A stretch of DNA of 64,000 nucleotides from Streptomyces roseifaciens (GTDB taxonomy: Bacteria; Actinomycetota; Actinomycetes; Streptomycetales; Streptomycetaceae), in assembly GCF_001445655.1 (NCBI RefSeq), contig NZ_LNBE01000004.1, forward strand, positions 992,001 to 1,056,000, in the 5' to 3' direction. Below the pieces are notes generated by a model, which saw only the letters and a list, made by a program, of their open reading frames with translations, did no database searches and had not been told where the DNA came from. A program made the position numbers and the translations under genes. Positions 18,599 to 28,159 of the stretch are shown piece after piece (position 1 is the first letter of the stretch; the number at the start of each line of letters is the position of its first letter).

Positions 18599-19378
18599 TC
18601 AGGGCGAAGCCGGGGGGTACAGCCCCCGGGGCAGCTGGGCCGCGGCCGGCGCGTCCAGGAGCCACAGCGTGCGCTGACGCCCGTACGCGCCCGCGGCGGG
18701 CGCCTGGATCTCGCCCGCGCCCGACAGCGCCATGGCAACGGCGTTCGCCTTGTCCTCGCCCGCGGCGAGCAGCCAGACCTCGCGGGCCGCCCGGATCGCC
18801 GGCAGCGTCAGGGAGACGCGGGTCGGCGGCGGCTTCGGCGCGCCGTGGACGCCCACGACCGTGCGCTCGGTCTCCCGGACGCCCGGGAGCTCCGGGAAGA
18901 GCGAGGCGACGTGCGTGTCCGGGCCGACGCCCAGCAGGAGGACGTCGAAGGACGGGACGGGACCGTGGTCCTCCGGGCGCGCGGCCGTGGCCAGCTCCGC
19001 CGCGTAGGACTCGGCCGCCGCGTCCGCGTCGTCGTGCTTCCCGTCGGCCGCGGGCATGTAGTGCACCCGCGCCGGGTCGAGGTCCACGGAGTCCAGCAGG
19101 GCCTCGCGGGCCTGCGTGGCGTTGCGCTCGGGGTCGCCCTCGGGCAGGAAGCGCTCGTCTCCCCACCACAGGTCGAGCCGGGACCAGTCGACCGCGTCCC
19201 GGGCGGGCGCGTCGGCGAGGGCCGCGAGCAGCCCGTTGCCGTTGCGCCCGCCGGTGAGGACGACGGAGGCCGAGCCGCGGGCGGACTGGGCGTCCACGAT
19301 CTTCGTGATCAGCCGGGCCGCCGCGGCGCGGGCCATCAGCTCCTTGTCCCGGTGGACGACGATCTGCGGGGTGCTCAC
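18599..19378 (-). CDS. pgl: 6-phosphogluconolactonase
   Basis: 259 residues, DevB/Pgl type. Signatures: VVLTGGRNGNGLLAAL near the N-terminus, LDLWWGDERFLPEGDPERN (substrate loop), LLLGVGPDTHVASLFP (here D-T instead of the common D-G/H-T) and RVSLTLPAI. It hydrolyses 6-phosphogluconolactone, the second oxidative pentose-phosphate step. The GTG start overlaps the opcA stop (GTGA), so it is translationally coupled. It is the last gene of tkt-tal-zwf-opcA-pgl. Confidence 0.94.
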   Translation of the reverse strand: MSTPQIVVHRDKELMARAAAARLITKIVDAQSARGSASVVLTGGRNGNGLLAALADAPARDAVDWSRLDLWWGDERFLPEGDPERNATQAREALLDSVDLDPARVHYMPAADGKHDDADAAAESYAAELATAARPEDHGPVPSFDVLLLGVGPDTHVASLFPELPGVRETERTVVGVHGAPKPPPTRVSLTLPAIRAAREVWLLAAGEDKANAVAMALSGAGEIQAPAAGAYGRQRTLWLLDAPAAAQLPRGLYPPASP

Positions 19379-20460
19379 TTGCCGGCCGCCTTCTTGCCGC
19401 CGGCCTTCTTGGCGGCGGCCGGAGCGGGCTTCTCCCCGGCCTCCGGCGCCTCGGCCGCATCCGGAGCCTCTGCAGTGGCCGGAGCCTCGGCGGCCTCGGC
19501 GGCCGGGGCCTTCGCGGCCGGCGCCGCAGCCGGTGCGTCGCTCAGCCGGTCCACGCCGTACTTCAGCGCCGACTCGTAGATGTCGTCCGGGTCGAGCCGC
19601 CGCAGCTCCTCCGCCAGGAGCTCCGCCGTCTCGCGCCGCTGGAGTGCGACGGCGCGGTCGGGCTGGCCGGGCATGGAGAGCGTGGCCAGGGAGCCGTCCG
19701 GGCGGTCCAGGACGACGGGGCCGTTCTTGGTCTCCAGGCGGACGGCCGTGAGGCCGGGGCCGTCGGAGACGGTGCGCCGGACCGGGACGCCGAGGCGGTC
19801 GGCGAGCCACAGGGCGAGGAGCTCGGCGCTGGGGTTGTAGCCCTCGCCCTCGACCTCCGCGGAGACGACGTCGGCGTGCTGCTGGTCCAGGGCGGCCGCG
19901 AGCATGGAGCGCCACGGCGTGATCCTGGCCCAGGCGAGGTCGGTGTCGCCGGGCGTGTAGTGCGCCGAGCGGGCCGCGATCTCCTTGACCGGGTCCTCGG
20001 CGGCGTACGCGTCGGTGACGCGGCGCTGGCCGAGCGCGCCCAGCGGGTCCTTGTCGGGGTCGACCGGGGAGCCGACCGGCCACCAGACCACCACGGGGGC
20101 GTCGGGCAGCAGCAGCGGCAGGACGACCGACTGGGCGTGGTCTATCACCTCGCCGTACAGCCGCAGCACGACGGTCTCGCCGGTGCCCGCGGAGGTGCCG
20201 ACCCGGACCTCGGCGTCGAGGCGGGCCTTGGCGCGGTCGCGCGGGGAGCGGCTGACGCGCTTGATGACGACGAGCTTGCGCGACGGGTGCTCGCGGGACG
20301 CCTCGTTGGCGGCCTTGAGCGCGTCGTAGGCGTGCTCCTCGTCGGTGACGATGACCAGGGTGAGGACCATGCCGATGGCGGGGGTGCCGATGGCGCGGCG
20401 GCCCTGGACCAGCGCGTTGTTGATCTTGCTGGAGGTGGTGTCCGTAAGGTCGATCTTCAT
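19375..20460 (-). CDS. opcA: OpcA glucose-6-phosphate dehydrogenase assembly protein
   Basis: 361 residues. The first ~305 match the OpcA family: MKIDLTDTTSSKINNALVQGRR, a Rossmann-like mid-section with VVVWWPVGSP, and TPWRSMLAAALDQ. OpcA is needed for full activity of Zwf in cyanobacteria and actinobacteria, probably through oligomerisation or redox control. The last ~55 residues are a low-complexity Ala/Pro/Glu tail ending in Lys/Ala repeats (KKAGGKKAAGK), absent from the core family, similar in style to the UvrA tail at the window start. ATG overlaps the zwf stop by 4 nt (ATGA). Confidence 0.94.
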   Translation of the reverse strand: MKIDLTDTTSSKINNALVQGRRAIGTPAIGMVLTLVIVTDEEHAYDALKAANEASREHPSRKLVVIKRVSRSPRDRAKARLDAEVRVGTSAGTGETVVLRLYGEVIDHAQSVVLPLLLPDAPVVVWWPVGSPVDPDKDPLGALGQRRVTDAYAAEDPVKEIAARSAHYTPGDTDLAWARITPWRSMLAAALDQQHADVVSAEVEGEGYNPSAELLALWLADRLGVPVRRTVSDGPGLTAVRLETKNGPVVLDRPDGSLATLSMPGQPDRAVALQRRETAELLAEELRRLDPDDIYESALKYGVDRLSDAPAAAPAAKAPAAEAAEAPATAEAPDAAEAPEAGEKPAPAAAKKAGGKKAAGK

Positions 20461-21983
20461 GGCCGGCGCCAGCTCCGTCCGTCTCGTGCGAGCATCTCGT
20501 CCGCCTCGACCGGTCCCCAGGTGCCGGCCGGGTAGGACGCGGGCTTGCCGTTGCTCTCCCAGTACTGTTCGATCGGGTCGAGGATCTGCCAGGAGAGCTC
20601 GACCTCCTTCAGGCGCGGGAAGAGGTTGGCGTCGCCCAGCAGCACATCGAGGATGAGCCGCTCGTAGGCCTCGGGGCTGGACTCGGTGAAGGACTCGCCG
20701 TAGGCGAAGTCCATCGAGACGTCCCGGACCTCCATCTGGGTGCCGGGCACCTTGGAGCCGAACCGCATGGTGACGCCCTCGTCCGGCTGCACCCGGATGA
20801 CCAGGGCGTTCTGCCCCAGCTCCTCGGTCGCGGTGTGGTCGAAGGGGGAGTGCGGGGCGCGCTGGAAGACGACCGCGATCTCGGTGACGCGGCGGCCCAG
20901 GCGCTTGCCGGTGCGCAGGTAGAAGGGGACGCCCGCCCAGCGGCGGTTGTCGATCTCCAGCTTGATCGCGGCGTAGGTGTCGGTCTTGGAGTGGGGGTCG
21001 ATGCCCTCTTCCTCCAGGTAGCCGACGACCTCTTCGCCGCCCTGCCAGCCGTGCGCGTACTGGCCGCGGACGGTCTCCTTGCCGAGGTCCTTGGGCAGCC
21101 GGACGGCGCCCAGCACCTTGGTCTTCTCGGCGACCAGCGCGTCCGCGTCGAAGGAGGCGGGCTCCTCCATGGCGGTCAGCGCGAGGAGCTGCAGCAGGTG
21201 GTTCTGGATGACGTCACGGGCGGCGCCGATGCCGTCGTAGTAGCCGGCGCGGCCGCCGATGCCGATGTCCTCGGCCATGGTGATCTGCACGTGGTCGACG
21301 TAGGACCGGTTCCAGATCGGCTCGAAGAGGGTGTTGGCGAAGCGGAGCGCCAGGATGTTCTGGACGGTCTCCTTGCCCAGGTAGTGGTCGATCCGGAAGA
21401 CCTCTTCGGTCGGGAAGACCTCGTGGACGACCTTGTTGAGCTCCTGGGCGCTGGCCAGGTCGTGGCCGAAGGGCTTCTCGATGACGGCGCGCCGCCAGGA
21501 GCCCTCCTTCTGGTCGGCCAGCCCGTGCTTCTTCAGCTGCTGGACGACCTTGGGGAACCACTTGGGCGGCACCGAGAGGTAGAAGGCGAAGTTGCCGCCG
21601 GTCCCCTGGGCCTTGTCGAGCTCCTGGATGGTGCTCTTGAGCGTGTCGAAGGCGACGTCGTCGTCGAAGTCGCCCTGCACGAAGCGGCAGCCCTGCACCA
21701 GCTGCTGCCAGACCTCCTCGCGGAAGGGCGTGCGGGAGTGTTCCTTGACGGCGTCGTGGACGATCTGGGCGAAGTCCTCGTTCTCCCAGTCGCGGCGCGC
21801 GAAGCCGATGAGCGAGAAGCCCGGCGGCAGCAGCCCGCGGTTGGCGAGGTCATAGACCGCCGGCATCAGCTTTTTCCTGGACAAATCGCCCGTGACGCCA
21901 AAGATGACCAGGCCCGACGGCCCCGCGATACGCGGGAGCCGTCGGTCCAGAGCGTCACGCAGCGGATTGCTGCTTGTGCTCAA
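20457..21983 (-). CDS. zwf: Glucose-6-phosphate 1-dehydrogenase
   Basis: 508 residues, usual length. NADP-binding FGVTGDLSRKKLMPAVYDL near 29-47, and the active-site signature RIDHYLGKETVQN at ~197-209 with catalytic Lys/His. Produces NADPH and 6-phosphogluconolactone from glucose-6-phosphate; pgi converges from the other side and competes for the same substrate. Third gene of the operon, start 1 bp from the tal stop, and overlapping opcA by 4 nt. Confidence 0.97.
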   Translation of the reverse strand: MSTSSNPLRDALDRRLPRIAGPSGLVIFGVTGDLSRKKLMPAVYDLANRGLLPPGFSLIGFARRDWENEDFAQIVHDAVKEHSRTPFREEVWQQLVQGCRFVQGDFDDDVAFDTLKSTIQELDKAQGTGGNFAFYLSVPPKWFPKVVQQLKKHGLADQKEGSWRRAVIEKPFGHDLASAQELNKVVHEVFPTEEVFRIDHYLGKETVQNILALRFANTLFEPIWNRSYVDHVQITMAEDIGIGGRAGYYDGIGAARDVIQNHLLQLLALTAMEEPASFDADALVAEKTKVLGAVRLPKDLGKETVRGQYAHGWQGGEEVVGYLEEEGIDPHSKTDTYAAIKLEIDNRRWAGVPFYLRTGKRLGRRVTEIAVVFQRAPHSPFDHTATEELGQNALVIRVQPDEGVTMRFGSKVPGTQMEVRDVSMDFAYGESFTESSPEAYERLILDVLLGDANLFPRLKEVELSWQILDPIEQYWESNGKPASYPAGTWGPVEADEMLARDGRSWRRP

Positions 21984-21984
21984 T

Positions 21985-23100
21985 TCACGCCTCCGGAGCG
22001 AGGCGCTTGAGCTCCGCCTCGGTGGACTTCAGCAGGTCGTTCCAGGACTGCTCGAACTTGTCGACGCCCTCGTCCTCCAGGAGCTGCACGACCTCGTCGT
22101 ACGAGATCCCGACCTTGGCGATCGCGTCGAGCTCGGCCTTGGCCTGCTCGTACGTGCCGCGCACCGTGTCACCGGTGATCTGCCCGTGGTCGGCCGTGGC
22201 CTCCAGGGTGGCCTCCGGCATGGTGTTGACCGTGTTCGGGGCGACCAGGTCGTCCACGTACAGCGTGTCCTTGTAGGCCGGGTCCTTGACGCCGGTCGAG
22301 GCCCACAGCGCACGCTGCTTGTTGGCGCCGGCCTTCTCCAGGGCGGCCCAGCGGTCCGAGGAGAAGACCTCCTCGTACGCCTGGTAGGCCAGGCGGGCGT
22401 TGGCGAGGGCGGCCTTGCCGCGCAGCGCCTTGGCCTCGTCGGTGCCCAGGGCGTCCAGGCGCTTGTCGATCTCGGTGTCCACGCGGGACACGAAGAAGGA
22501 CGCGACCGAGTGGATCAGGGACAGGTCCAGGCCCGCGGCCTTCGCCTGCTCCAGACCGGTCAGGTAGGCGTCCATGACCGCGCGGTAGCGCTCGAGGGAG
22601 AAGATCAGCGTGACGTTGACGCTGATGCCCTTGCCGATCACGTCGGCGATGGCCGGCAGGCCCGCCTTGGTGGCCGGGATCTTGATCAGCGTGTTGGGGC
22701 GGTCCACCAGCCAGGCCAGCTGCTTGGCCTCGGCGACGGTGGCCGCGGTGTTGTGCGCGAGGCGCGGGTCGACCTCGATGGAGACCCGGCCGTCCTGGCC
22801 GTCCGTCGCGTCGAAGACCGGGCGCAGGATGTCGGCGGCGTCGCGGACGTCCGCCGTGGTGATCATGCGGATGGCCTCGTCCACGGTGACCTTGCGGGCC
22901 GCGAGGTCGGCGAGCTGCGCCTCGTAGCCGTCGCCGCCCGAGATCGCCTTCTGGAAGATCGACGGGTTGGTCGTGACGCCCACGACGTGGCTCTGGTCGA
23001 TCAGCTCGGCCAGGTTGCCGGACGTGATGCGCTTGCGGGACAGGTCGTCCAGCCAGATCGCGACGCCTTCGTCGGAGAGGCGCTTGAGTGCGTCTGTCAT
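21985..23100 (-). CDS. tal: Transaldolase
   Basis: 371 residues, the actinobacterial TalB-like class. Family start [30 protein letters not shown] motif, Schiff-base Lys in [10 protein letters not shown] (near residue 140) and [15 protein letters not shown]. It transfers a dihydroxyacetone unit between sugar phosphates in the non-oxidative branch. ATG at 23100 with AGGAGATGCAG upstream. 35 bp downstream of tkt. Confidence 0.96.
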   Translation of the reverse strand: MTDALKRLSDEGVAIWLDDLSRKRITSGNLAELIDQSHVVGVTTNPSIFQKAISGGDGYEAQLADLAARKVTVDEAIRMITTADVRDAADILRPVFDATDGQDGRVSIEVDPRLAHNTAATVAEAKQLAWLVDRPNTLIKIPATKAGLPAIADVIGKGISVNVTLIFSLERYRAVMDAYLTGLEQAKAAGLDLSLIHSVASFFVSRVDTEIDKRLDALGTDEAKALRGKAALANARLAYQAYEEVFSSDRWAALEKAGANKQRALWASTGVKDPAYKDTLYVDDLVAPNTVNTMPEATLEATADHGQITGDTVRGTYEQAKAELDAIAKVGISYDEVVQLLEDEGVDKFEQSWNDLLKSTEAELKRLAPEA

Positions 23101-23135
23101 GGGTTCTGCATCTCCTACTTGCTCGTAAAGGGGCG

Positions 23136-25223
23136 TCAGCGGCGGTTGGCGTCGGCGTGCTCGATCGACTCGCGCGCGGCCGCCACGACGGCCTCGGTGG
23201 TCAGACCGAACTCGCGGTAGAGCACCTTGTAGTCGGCGGAGGCGCCGAAGTGCTCGAGCGACACGATGCGGCCGGACTCGCCGACGTAGCGGTGCCAGGT
23301 CAGGCCGATGCCGGCCTCGACGGCCACGCGGGCCTTGACGTCCGGCAGCAGCACGCCGTCGCGGTACGCCTGGTCCTGCTCCTCGAACCACTCGACGGAC
23401 GGCATGGAGACCACGCGGGTCGGGATGCCCTCGGCCTGGAGCTGCTCGCGGGCCTCGACGGCCAGCTGCACCTCGGAGCCGGTGCCGATCAGGATCACCT
23501 GCGCGCGGCCGCCCTCGGCCTCGAACAGGACGTAGCCGCCCTTGGCCGCACCCTCGTTCGCCTCGTACGTCGGGACGTTCTGGCGGGTGAGGGCCAGACC
23601 GTGCGGCGCGGGCTTGACGGTGTGGCGCTTGGTGATCTCGCGCCAGGCGATCGCCGTCTCGTTGGCGTCGGCCGGGCGGACCATGTTCAGGCCCGGGATG
23701 GCGCGCAGGGCGGCCATGTGCTCGACCGGCTGGTGGGTCGGGCCGTCCTCGCCGAGGCCGATGGAGTCGTGCGTCCACACGTAGGTGACCGGCAGCTTCA
23801 TCAGGGCGGCGAGACGCACGGCCGGGCGCATGTAGTCGGAGAACACCAGGAAGGTGCCGCCGTAGACGCGGGTGTTGCCGTGCAGCGCGATGCCGTTCAT
23901 GGTCGAGCCCATGGCGTGCTCGCGGATGCCGAAGTGGATCGTGCGGCCGTAGGGGTTCGCCTCCGGCAGCGGGTTGCCCTTCGGCAGGAAGGACGACGAC
24001 GGGTCGATCGTGGTGTTGTTCGAGCCGGCGAGGTCGGCGGAGCCGCCCCACAGCTCGGGGATCACGCCGCCCAGCGCCTTGAGGACCTCGCCCGACGCCT
24101 TGCGGGTCGCGACGTCCTTGCCGGCCGGGAAGACCGGGAGGGCCTTCTCCCAGCTGTCGGGCAGCTCGCCCGAGGCGATGCGGTCGAACTCCGCGGCGCG
24201 CTCCGGGTTGGCCTCGCGCCACTCCTGGATGCGCTTGTCCCACGTGGCGTGGGCCTCGCGGCCGCGGTCGACGACCTTGCGGACGTGGCTGAAGACGTCG
24301 TCCTCGACCTGGAAGTCCTGCTCCGGGTCGAAGCCCATGACGCGCTTGGTCGCGGCGACCTCGTCGGCGCCCAGCGCCGAGCCGTGCGAGGCCTCGGTGT
24401 TCTGGGCGTTCGGGGCCGGCCAGGCGATGATCGTGCGCGCGGCGATGAGCGAAGGACGCTCGGTCTCCTCCTGCGCGGCCTTCAGCGCGGCGTGCAGGGC
24501 GTGGACGTCGAAGTCGCCGTTGGCGGCCTGCTCGATGCGCTGGACGTGCCAGCCGTAGGCCTCGTAGCGCTTGAGGACGTCCTCGGAGAAGGCGGTCTCG
24601 GTGTCGCCCTCGATCGAGATGTGGTTGTCGTCGTAGAGCGCGACGATGTTGCCGAGCTTCTGGTGGCCGGCGAGCGAGGAGGCCTCCGCGGAGATGCCCT
24701 CCTCCAGGTCGCCGTCGGAGACGATCGCCCAGATGGTGTGGTCGAACGGGGAGGTGCCTTCGGCGGCCTCCGGGTCGAACAGGCCGCGCTCGTAGCGGGC
24801 GGCCATGGCCATGCCCACGGCGTTGGCGATGCCCTGGCCCAGCGGGCCGGTCGTCGTCTCGACGCCACGGGTGTGACCGTGCTCCGGGTGGCCGGGGGTC
24901 TTGCTGTCCCAGGTGCGGAAGGACTTCAGGTCCGACAGCTCCAGGCCGTAGCCCGCCATGAACAGCTGGACGTACAGCGTCAGGCTGGTGTGGCCGGGGG
25001 AGAGGACGAACCGGTCGCGGCCGGTCCAGTCGGCGTCACTGGGGTCGTGGCGCATCATCTTCTGGAACAGCAGATAGGCGGCGGGGGCCAGGCTCATGGC
25101 CGTGCCCGGATGGCCGTTGCCGACCTTCTGCACGGAGTCCATGGCCAGGACGCGGGCGGTATCGACGGCCCGCTGGTCCAGTTCGGTCCATTCGAGGTCT
25201 GTGGTGGTCGGCTTGGTGCTCAC
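23136..25223 (-). CDS. tkt: Transketolase
   Basis: 695 residues. Thiamine diphosphate elements: [13 protein letters not shown] (His30-type) and the ThDP/Mg motif [13 protein letters not shown]...[12 protein letters not shown]-terminal transketolase signature [17 protein letters not shown]. It starts the pentose-phosphate operon on the minus strand. GTG 25223 is chosen because [21 protein letters not shown] is the conserved beginning; a GTG at 25247 would add eight residues. An AGGAG lies ~13 bases upstream of the selected start. Confidence 0.97.
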   Translation of the reverse strand: MSTKPTTTDLEWTELDQRAVDTARVLAMDSVQKVGNGHPGTAMSLAPAAYLLFQKMMRHDPSDADWTGRDRFVLSPGHTSLTLYVQLFMAGYGLELSDLKSFRTWDSKTPGHPEHGHTRGVETTTGPLGQGIANAVGMAMAARYERGLFDPEAAEGTSPFDHTIWAIVSDGDLEEGISAEASSLAGHQKLGNIVALYDDNHISIEGDTETAFSEDVLKRYEAYGWHVQRIEQAANGDFDVHALHAALKAAQEETERPSLIAARTIIAWPAPNAQNTEASHGSALGADEVAATKRVMGFDPEQDFQVEDDVFSHVRKVVDRGREAHATWDKRIQEWREANPERAAEFDRIASGELPDSWEKALPVFPAGKDVATRKASGEVLKALGGVIPELWGGSADLAGSNNTTIDPSSSFLPKGNPLPEANPYGRTIHFGIREHAMGSTMNGIALHGNTRVYGGTFLVFSDYMRPAVRLAALMKLPVTYVWTHDSIGLGEDGPTHQPVEHMAALRAIPGLNMVRPADANETAIAWREITKRHTVKPAPHGLALTRQNVPTYEANEGAAKGGYVLFEAEGGRAQVILIGTGSEVQLAVEAREQLQAEGIPTRVVSMPSVEWFEEQDQAYRDGVLLPDVKARVAVEAGIGLTWHRYVGESGRIVSLEHFGASADYKVLYREFGLTTEAVVAAARESIEHADANRR

Positions 25224-25655
25224 CCTTGGATCAGGGCTCCTCTCCACATGGTCTTATCTGCCGGGGGCGGTATGTTCCGCCACGACGCGGCGTGGTCGAG
25301 CCTACCCCTGCGGGGACGTGCATCTTTTCGACGTACAGTCGGCTGCCCGCTTACGGGCAGACGAATCGCGGCGGCAGGGATTCCCGCCGCGGGTGCGGCG
25401 CCCTGTTCACAGCCTGCCGGGCGGGGCGGCCGCCCGCCTCCCGAACGCCACCGTTCCGTCATGTCCGGGGGTTCCGCGGCCGCGTCCGGGTGGTGCGGGG
25501 GCGCCTTCTTGATCCCTTCGGTGCGCCCCCAACACGACCCACCCCGGCGGAGGCCGCGCCATGCCCTGCGTCTAAAGTGGCGTGGTACGCGCAAGTCTTT
25601 ACCGGGCTTTCCGTCCCGGATGTGCTTGCTGGCCTTATCTCTGTCAGGGGTGTGC
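25224..25655. other. Divergent control region tkt / ctaB
   Basis: 432 bp with no gene. Several GC-rich inverted repeats are present but no convincing -35/-10 pair. TAAAGT at 25573-25578 could be a -10 for ctaB, and TAGGCT on the minus strand (25299-25304) for tkt, both without a matching -35. A CCGGG...CCCGG inverted repeat lies near 25600-25616. Confidence 0.5.
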
Positions 25656-26597
25656 GTGACGGCCGTCGAATCCCGTCCTGCGGGGGTGCTCACCGAGAGC
25701 CCCGGTCACCGGCCGTTCGGGGCCCGTGCCAAGGCGTTCGTGGCGCTGACCAAGCCGCGTGTCATCGAGCTGCTGCTGATGACGACGGTGCCGGTGATGT
25801 TCCTCGCGGCCGAGGGCGTGCCCGACCTGTGGCTGGTCCTGGCCACCTGCATCGGCGGCTACCTGTCCGCTGGCGGCGCCGGCGCGTTCAACATGTGGTA
25901 CGACCGCGACATCGACGCGCTGATGGACCGCACGTCGCAGCGGCCGGTGGTGACCGGCATGGTCTCCCCGCGCGAGTGCCTGGTCTTCGCCTCCGCGCTG
26001 ACCGTCGGCTCGACCCTGTGGTTCTGGTTCCTGGTCAACCCGCTGTCGGCGATGCTCTCCCTCGGTGCCAACGCCTTCTACGTCGTCGTCTACACGATGA
26101 TCCTCAAGCGCCGCACCGCGCAGAACATCGTCTGGGGCGGCATCGCGGGCTGCATGCCGGTCATCATCGGCTGGTCGGCCGTCACGAACTCCGTCTCCTG
26201 GGCCGCGCTCGTCCTCTTCCTGGTCATCTTCTTCTGGACGCCGCCGCACTACTGGCCGCTGTCGATGAAGGTCAAGGACGACTACGAGCGCGTCGGCGTG
26301 CCGATGCTTCCCGTCATCGCGGGCAACAAGGCGGTCGCCAAGCAGATCGTCATCTACAGCTGGGTGATGGTCGCCGTCTCGCTCGCGCTGCAGCCGCTCG
26401 GCTACACCGGCTGGTTCTACACGGTGGTGGCGGCCGCGCTCGGCGGCTTCTGGCTGAAGGAGGCCCACGCCCTGCAGGCCCGGGCCAAGGCCGGCATCAC
26501 GGGCGCGAAGCTCAAGGAGATGCGGCTGTTCCACTGGTCCATCACCTATGTGTCGCTGCTGTTCGTGGCGGTGGCCGTGGACCCCTTCCTGCGCTGA
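25656..26597 (+). CDS. ctaB: Protoheme IX farnesyltransferase (heme O synthase)
   Basis: 313 residues, a UbiA-superfamily membrane prenyltransferase with about nine helices. The Asp-rich prenyl-diphosphate motif is [15 protein letters not shown] at ~85-99, and the second conserved loop is [20 protein letters not shown]. It adds a farnesyl group to heme B, giving heme O for CtaA. The GTG at 25656 is preceded by AGGGG at 6 nt, and homology starts there (VTAVESRP). The open frame continues 2.5 kb upstream across tkt only because of GC bias. ctaA lies 1.5 kb downstream on the opposite strand. Confidence 0.95.
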   Translation: MTAVESRPAGVLTESPGHRPFGARAKAFVALTKPRVIELLLMTTVPVMFLAAEGVPDLWLVLATCIGGYLSAGGAGAFNMWYDRDIDALMDRTSQRPVVTGMVSPRECLVFASALTVGSTLWFWFLVNPLSAMLSLGANAFYVVVYTMILKRRTAQNIVWGGIAGCMPVIIGWSAVTNSVSWAALVLFLVIFFWTPPHYWPLSMKVKDDYERVGVPMLPVIAGNKAVAKQIVIYSWVMVAVSLALQPLGYTGWFYTVVAAALGGFWLKEAHALQARAKAGITGAKLKEMRLFHWSITYVSLLFVAVAVDPFLR

Positions 26598-26633
26598 TCG
26601 CTTCTTCCTGCGCCGGTCCCTTCCTTCGCTAAT

Positions 26634-26645
26634 TACCGCTCGGTA
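26634..26645. promoter_or_regulatory. TACCGCTCGGTA palindrome before the small conserved gene
   Basis: Perfect palindrome TACCG-CT-CGGTA, typical of TetR-family operators, 10 bp upstream of the ATG at 26656 and abutting TAGCAT (26644-26649), a possible -10. With that -10 the mRNA would have almost no leader. No TetR gene is adjacent, so the regulator is unknown. Confidence 0.4.
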
Positions 26646-26655
26646 GCATCTGCGT

Positions 26656-27033
26656 ATGGCAGATGACACCACCTCGCAGGACGGCTCGGCCGAGAAGGCC
26701 GCGCCGTCCGACGCCCGGGCGGACCGCAAGGCCGCCCGGCTCGCCCGTCAGATCGACGCGTTCGCCAAGAGCCACGGCGGCTCCGCCGAGGGCCAGCTGG
26801 CCCACATCGCCCGTGGCACTACCCGCATCGCCCTGGTGGGTGCCAACGGCGAGTGGGGCAACCTCGTCGCCCCCTCCATGGACGTCGCCCGCAAGGCCGC
26901 CGAGAAGGCCGGGCTCACCCTCCACGACGACTTCGACGGCGAGTTCGCCGCCAAGGTCCGCACCGGCCCGTACGAGTGGTCGCGCATGGCCGGCATCCAG
27001 CTCGGCGGGCCGGCCAACCCCGCCGATAACTGA
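26656..27033 (+). CDS. Conserved hypothetical protein, 125 aa
   Basis: I do not recognise a family. A charged Asp/Ala/Lys N-terminus (~1-30) leads to a helical segment (ARLARQIDAFAKSH) and a compact C-terminal part with GTTRIALVGANGEWGNLVAPSMDVARKAAEKAGL and YEWSRMAGIQLGG. It has no signal peptide or membrane helix, so it is a soluble cytoplasmic protein. Codon use is normal for the window and the start is clear from position and composition, so it is a real gene. It follows ctaB after 58 bp, behind a TACCGCTCGGTA palindrome. Confidence 0.75.
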   Translation: MADDTTSQDGSAEKAAPSDARADRKAARLARQIDAFAKSHGGSAEGQLAHIARGTTRIALVGANGEWGNLVAPSMDVARKAAEKAGLTLHDDFDGEFAAKVRTGPYEWSRMAGIQLGGPANPADN

Positions 27034-27109
27034 CGCGCCCCTCGGCCGTTAGACCCGCGGGGAGCGGCCGCACACGCGCCGCTCGGGGGGTACGGCACGA
27101 GGGGGGCGG

Positions 27110-28159
27110 ATGGACGGCTTGCCGCTGCTCGTCGACCAGCACAGTCACGGCGCGGTCCACGGAGAGCTGGGGCTCGGCGGGTTCGAGGCGCACCTGGCCG
27201 CGGCCGCCGGGGCCGCGGGCCCCGCGCCGCCCGGCACCACCTTCTTCGACAGCCGCACCGGGCTCGCCCTGCGCCGCTGGTGCCCGCCCCTGCTCGGCCT
27301 GGACCCGCACTGCTCGCCCGTCCGCTACCTGGCCCGCCGCCGCGAGCTGGGCGCCTACCGCGCGGGGCAGCTGCTGCTGCGCGGCGCGGGCATCGGCACC
27401 TTCCTGCTGGAGACGGGGGAGCCGAGCGGCCTCACCTCGGCCGCCGAGCTCGCCGGGGCCGCGGACGGCAGAGCCCACGAGGTCGTCCGGCTCGAACCGC
27501 TCGCCGAGCAGGTCGCCGACACCTCCGGAAGCGCGGACTCCTTCACGGCCTACCTGGCCGAGGCGCTCTACGCGGCCGCCCTGAGCGCCACCGCGTTCGC
27601 CTGCGGCGTCCCCTTCTGCGACGGCAGCCCGCCGGGCCTCGCGGAGGTGCGCAAGGCCGCGGGGCAGTGGCTGAGGACGCGCCGCCCGGGCGGCCGGCTG
27701 GACGATCCGGTGCTCGCCCGCCATCTGCTGTGGAGCGCGCTGGCCGCCGGGCTGCCCGTCCAGCTGCACTGCCCCGACCCGCTGCGGCTCTCCCGCTTCC
27801 TGCGGGCCACCGCGGGCCTGGGCGCCGATCTGGTGCTGCTGCCGGACCCGTGGCACCACAGGGAGGCCGCGCAGCTCGCGGGGGCCTTCCCGCACGTGTA
27901 CGCGGACGTGGGCGCCCGGCCCGAGGAGACGCTGCGCGAGGCGCCCTTCGGCAAGCTGCTGTTCTCCAGCGGCGCGCGCGGCCCGGCCGAGCTCTACGTG
28001 GTCGCCGCCCGGTCGTTCACGCAGGCCATGAACCGGCTGATGAACGACTGGGTCGCCGACGGCTGGTGCCGGTGGGCGGACGCGCGCAGGATCGCCTCGC
28101 TCGTCGCCGCCGGCACCGCCCGCAGGGTCTACCGGCTGGACGCGGAGGCGGCGGTCTGA
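27110..28159 (+). CDS. Amidohydrolase-like protein (metal-dependent hydrolase fold)
   Basis: 349 residues. The N-terminus LLVDQHSHG has the His-X-His pair of the amidohydrolase superfamily, and later parts give LHCPDP (possible third metal His) and YADVGARPEE, KLLFSSGARGPAELY. The last motif corresponds in position to the F-G-S-D-A-x-x-P-E motif of FluG/TIM-barrel amidohydrolases, but the Asp is replaced (S-S-G-A), so catalysis may be altered or lost. No substrate can be assigned. It sits between ctaB and ctaA and its 3' end overlaps the convergent ctaA by 31 bp. ATG 27110 is preceded by GAGGGGGGCGG. Confidence 0.7.
   Translation: MDGLPLLVDQHSHGAVHGELGLGGFEAHLAAAAGAAGPAPPGTTFFDSRTGLALRRWCPPLLGLDPHCSPVRYLARRRELGAYRAGQLLLRGAGIGTFLLETGEPSGLTSAAELAGAADGRAHEVVRLEPLAEQVADTSGSADSFTAYLAEALYAAALSATAFACGVPFCDGSPPGLAEVRKAAGQWLRTRRPGGRLDDPVLARHLLWSALAAGLPVQLHCPDPLRLSRFLRATAGLGADLVLLPDPWHHREAAQLAGAFPHVYADVGARPEETLREAPFGKLLFSSGARGPAELYVVAARSFTQAMNRLMNDWVADGWCRWADARRIASLVAAGTARRVYRLDAEAAV

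Noticed and set aside
23088..26597. A 1169-codon plus-strand frame running antisense through tkt into ctaB
   Set aside because: The first 2.5 kb is antisense to tkt, whose minus-strand protein shows all transketolase motifs. Only the last 313 codons (ctaB) are real; the rest stays open through GC bias.
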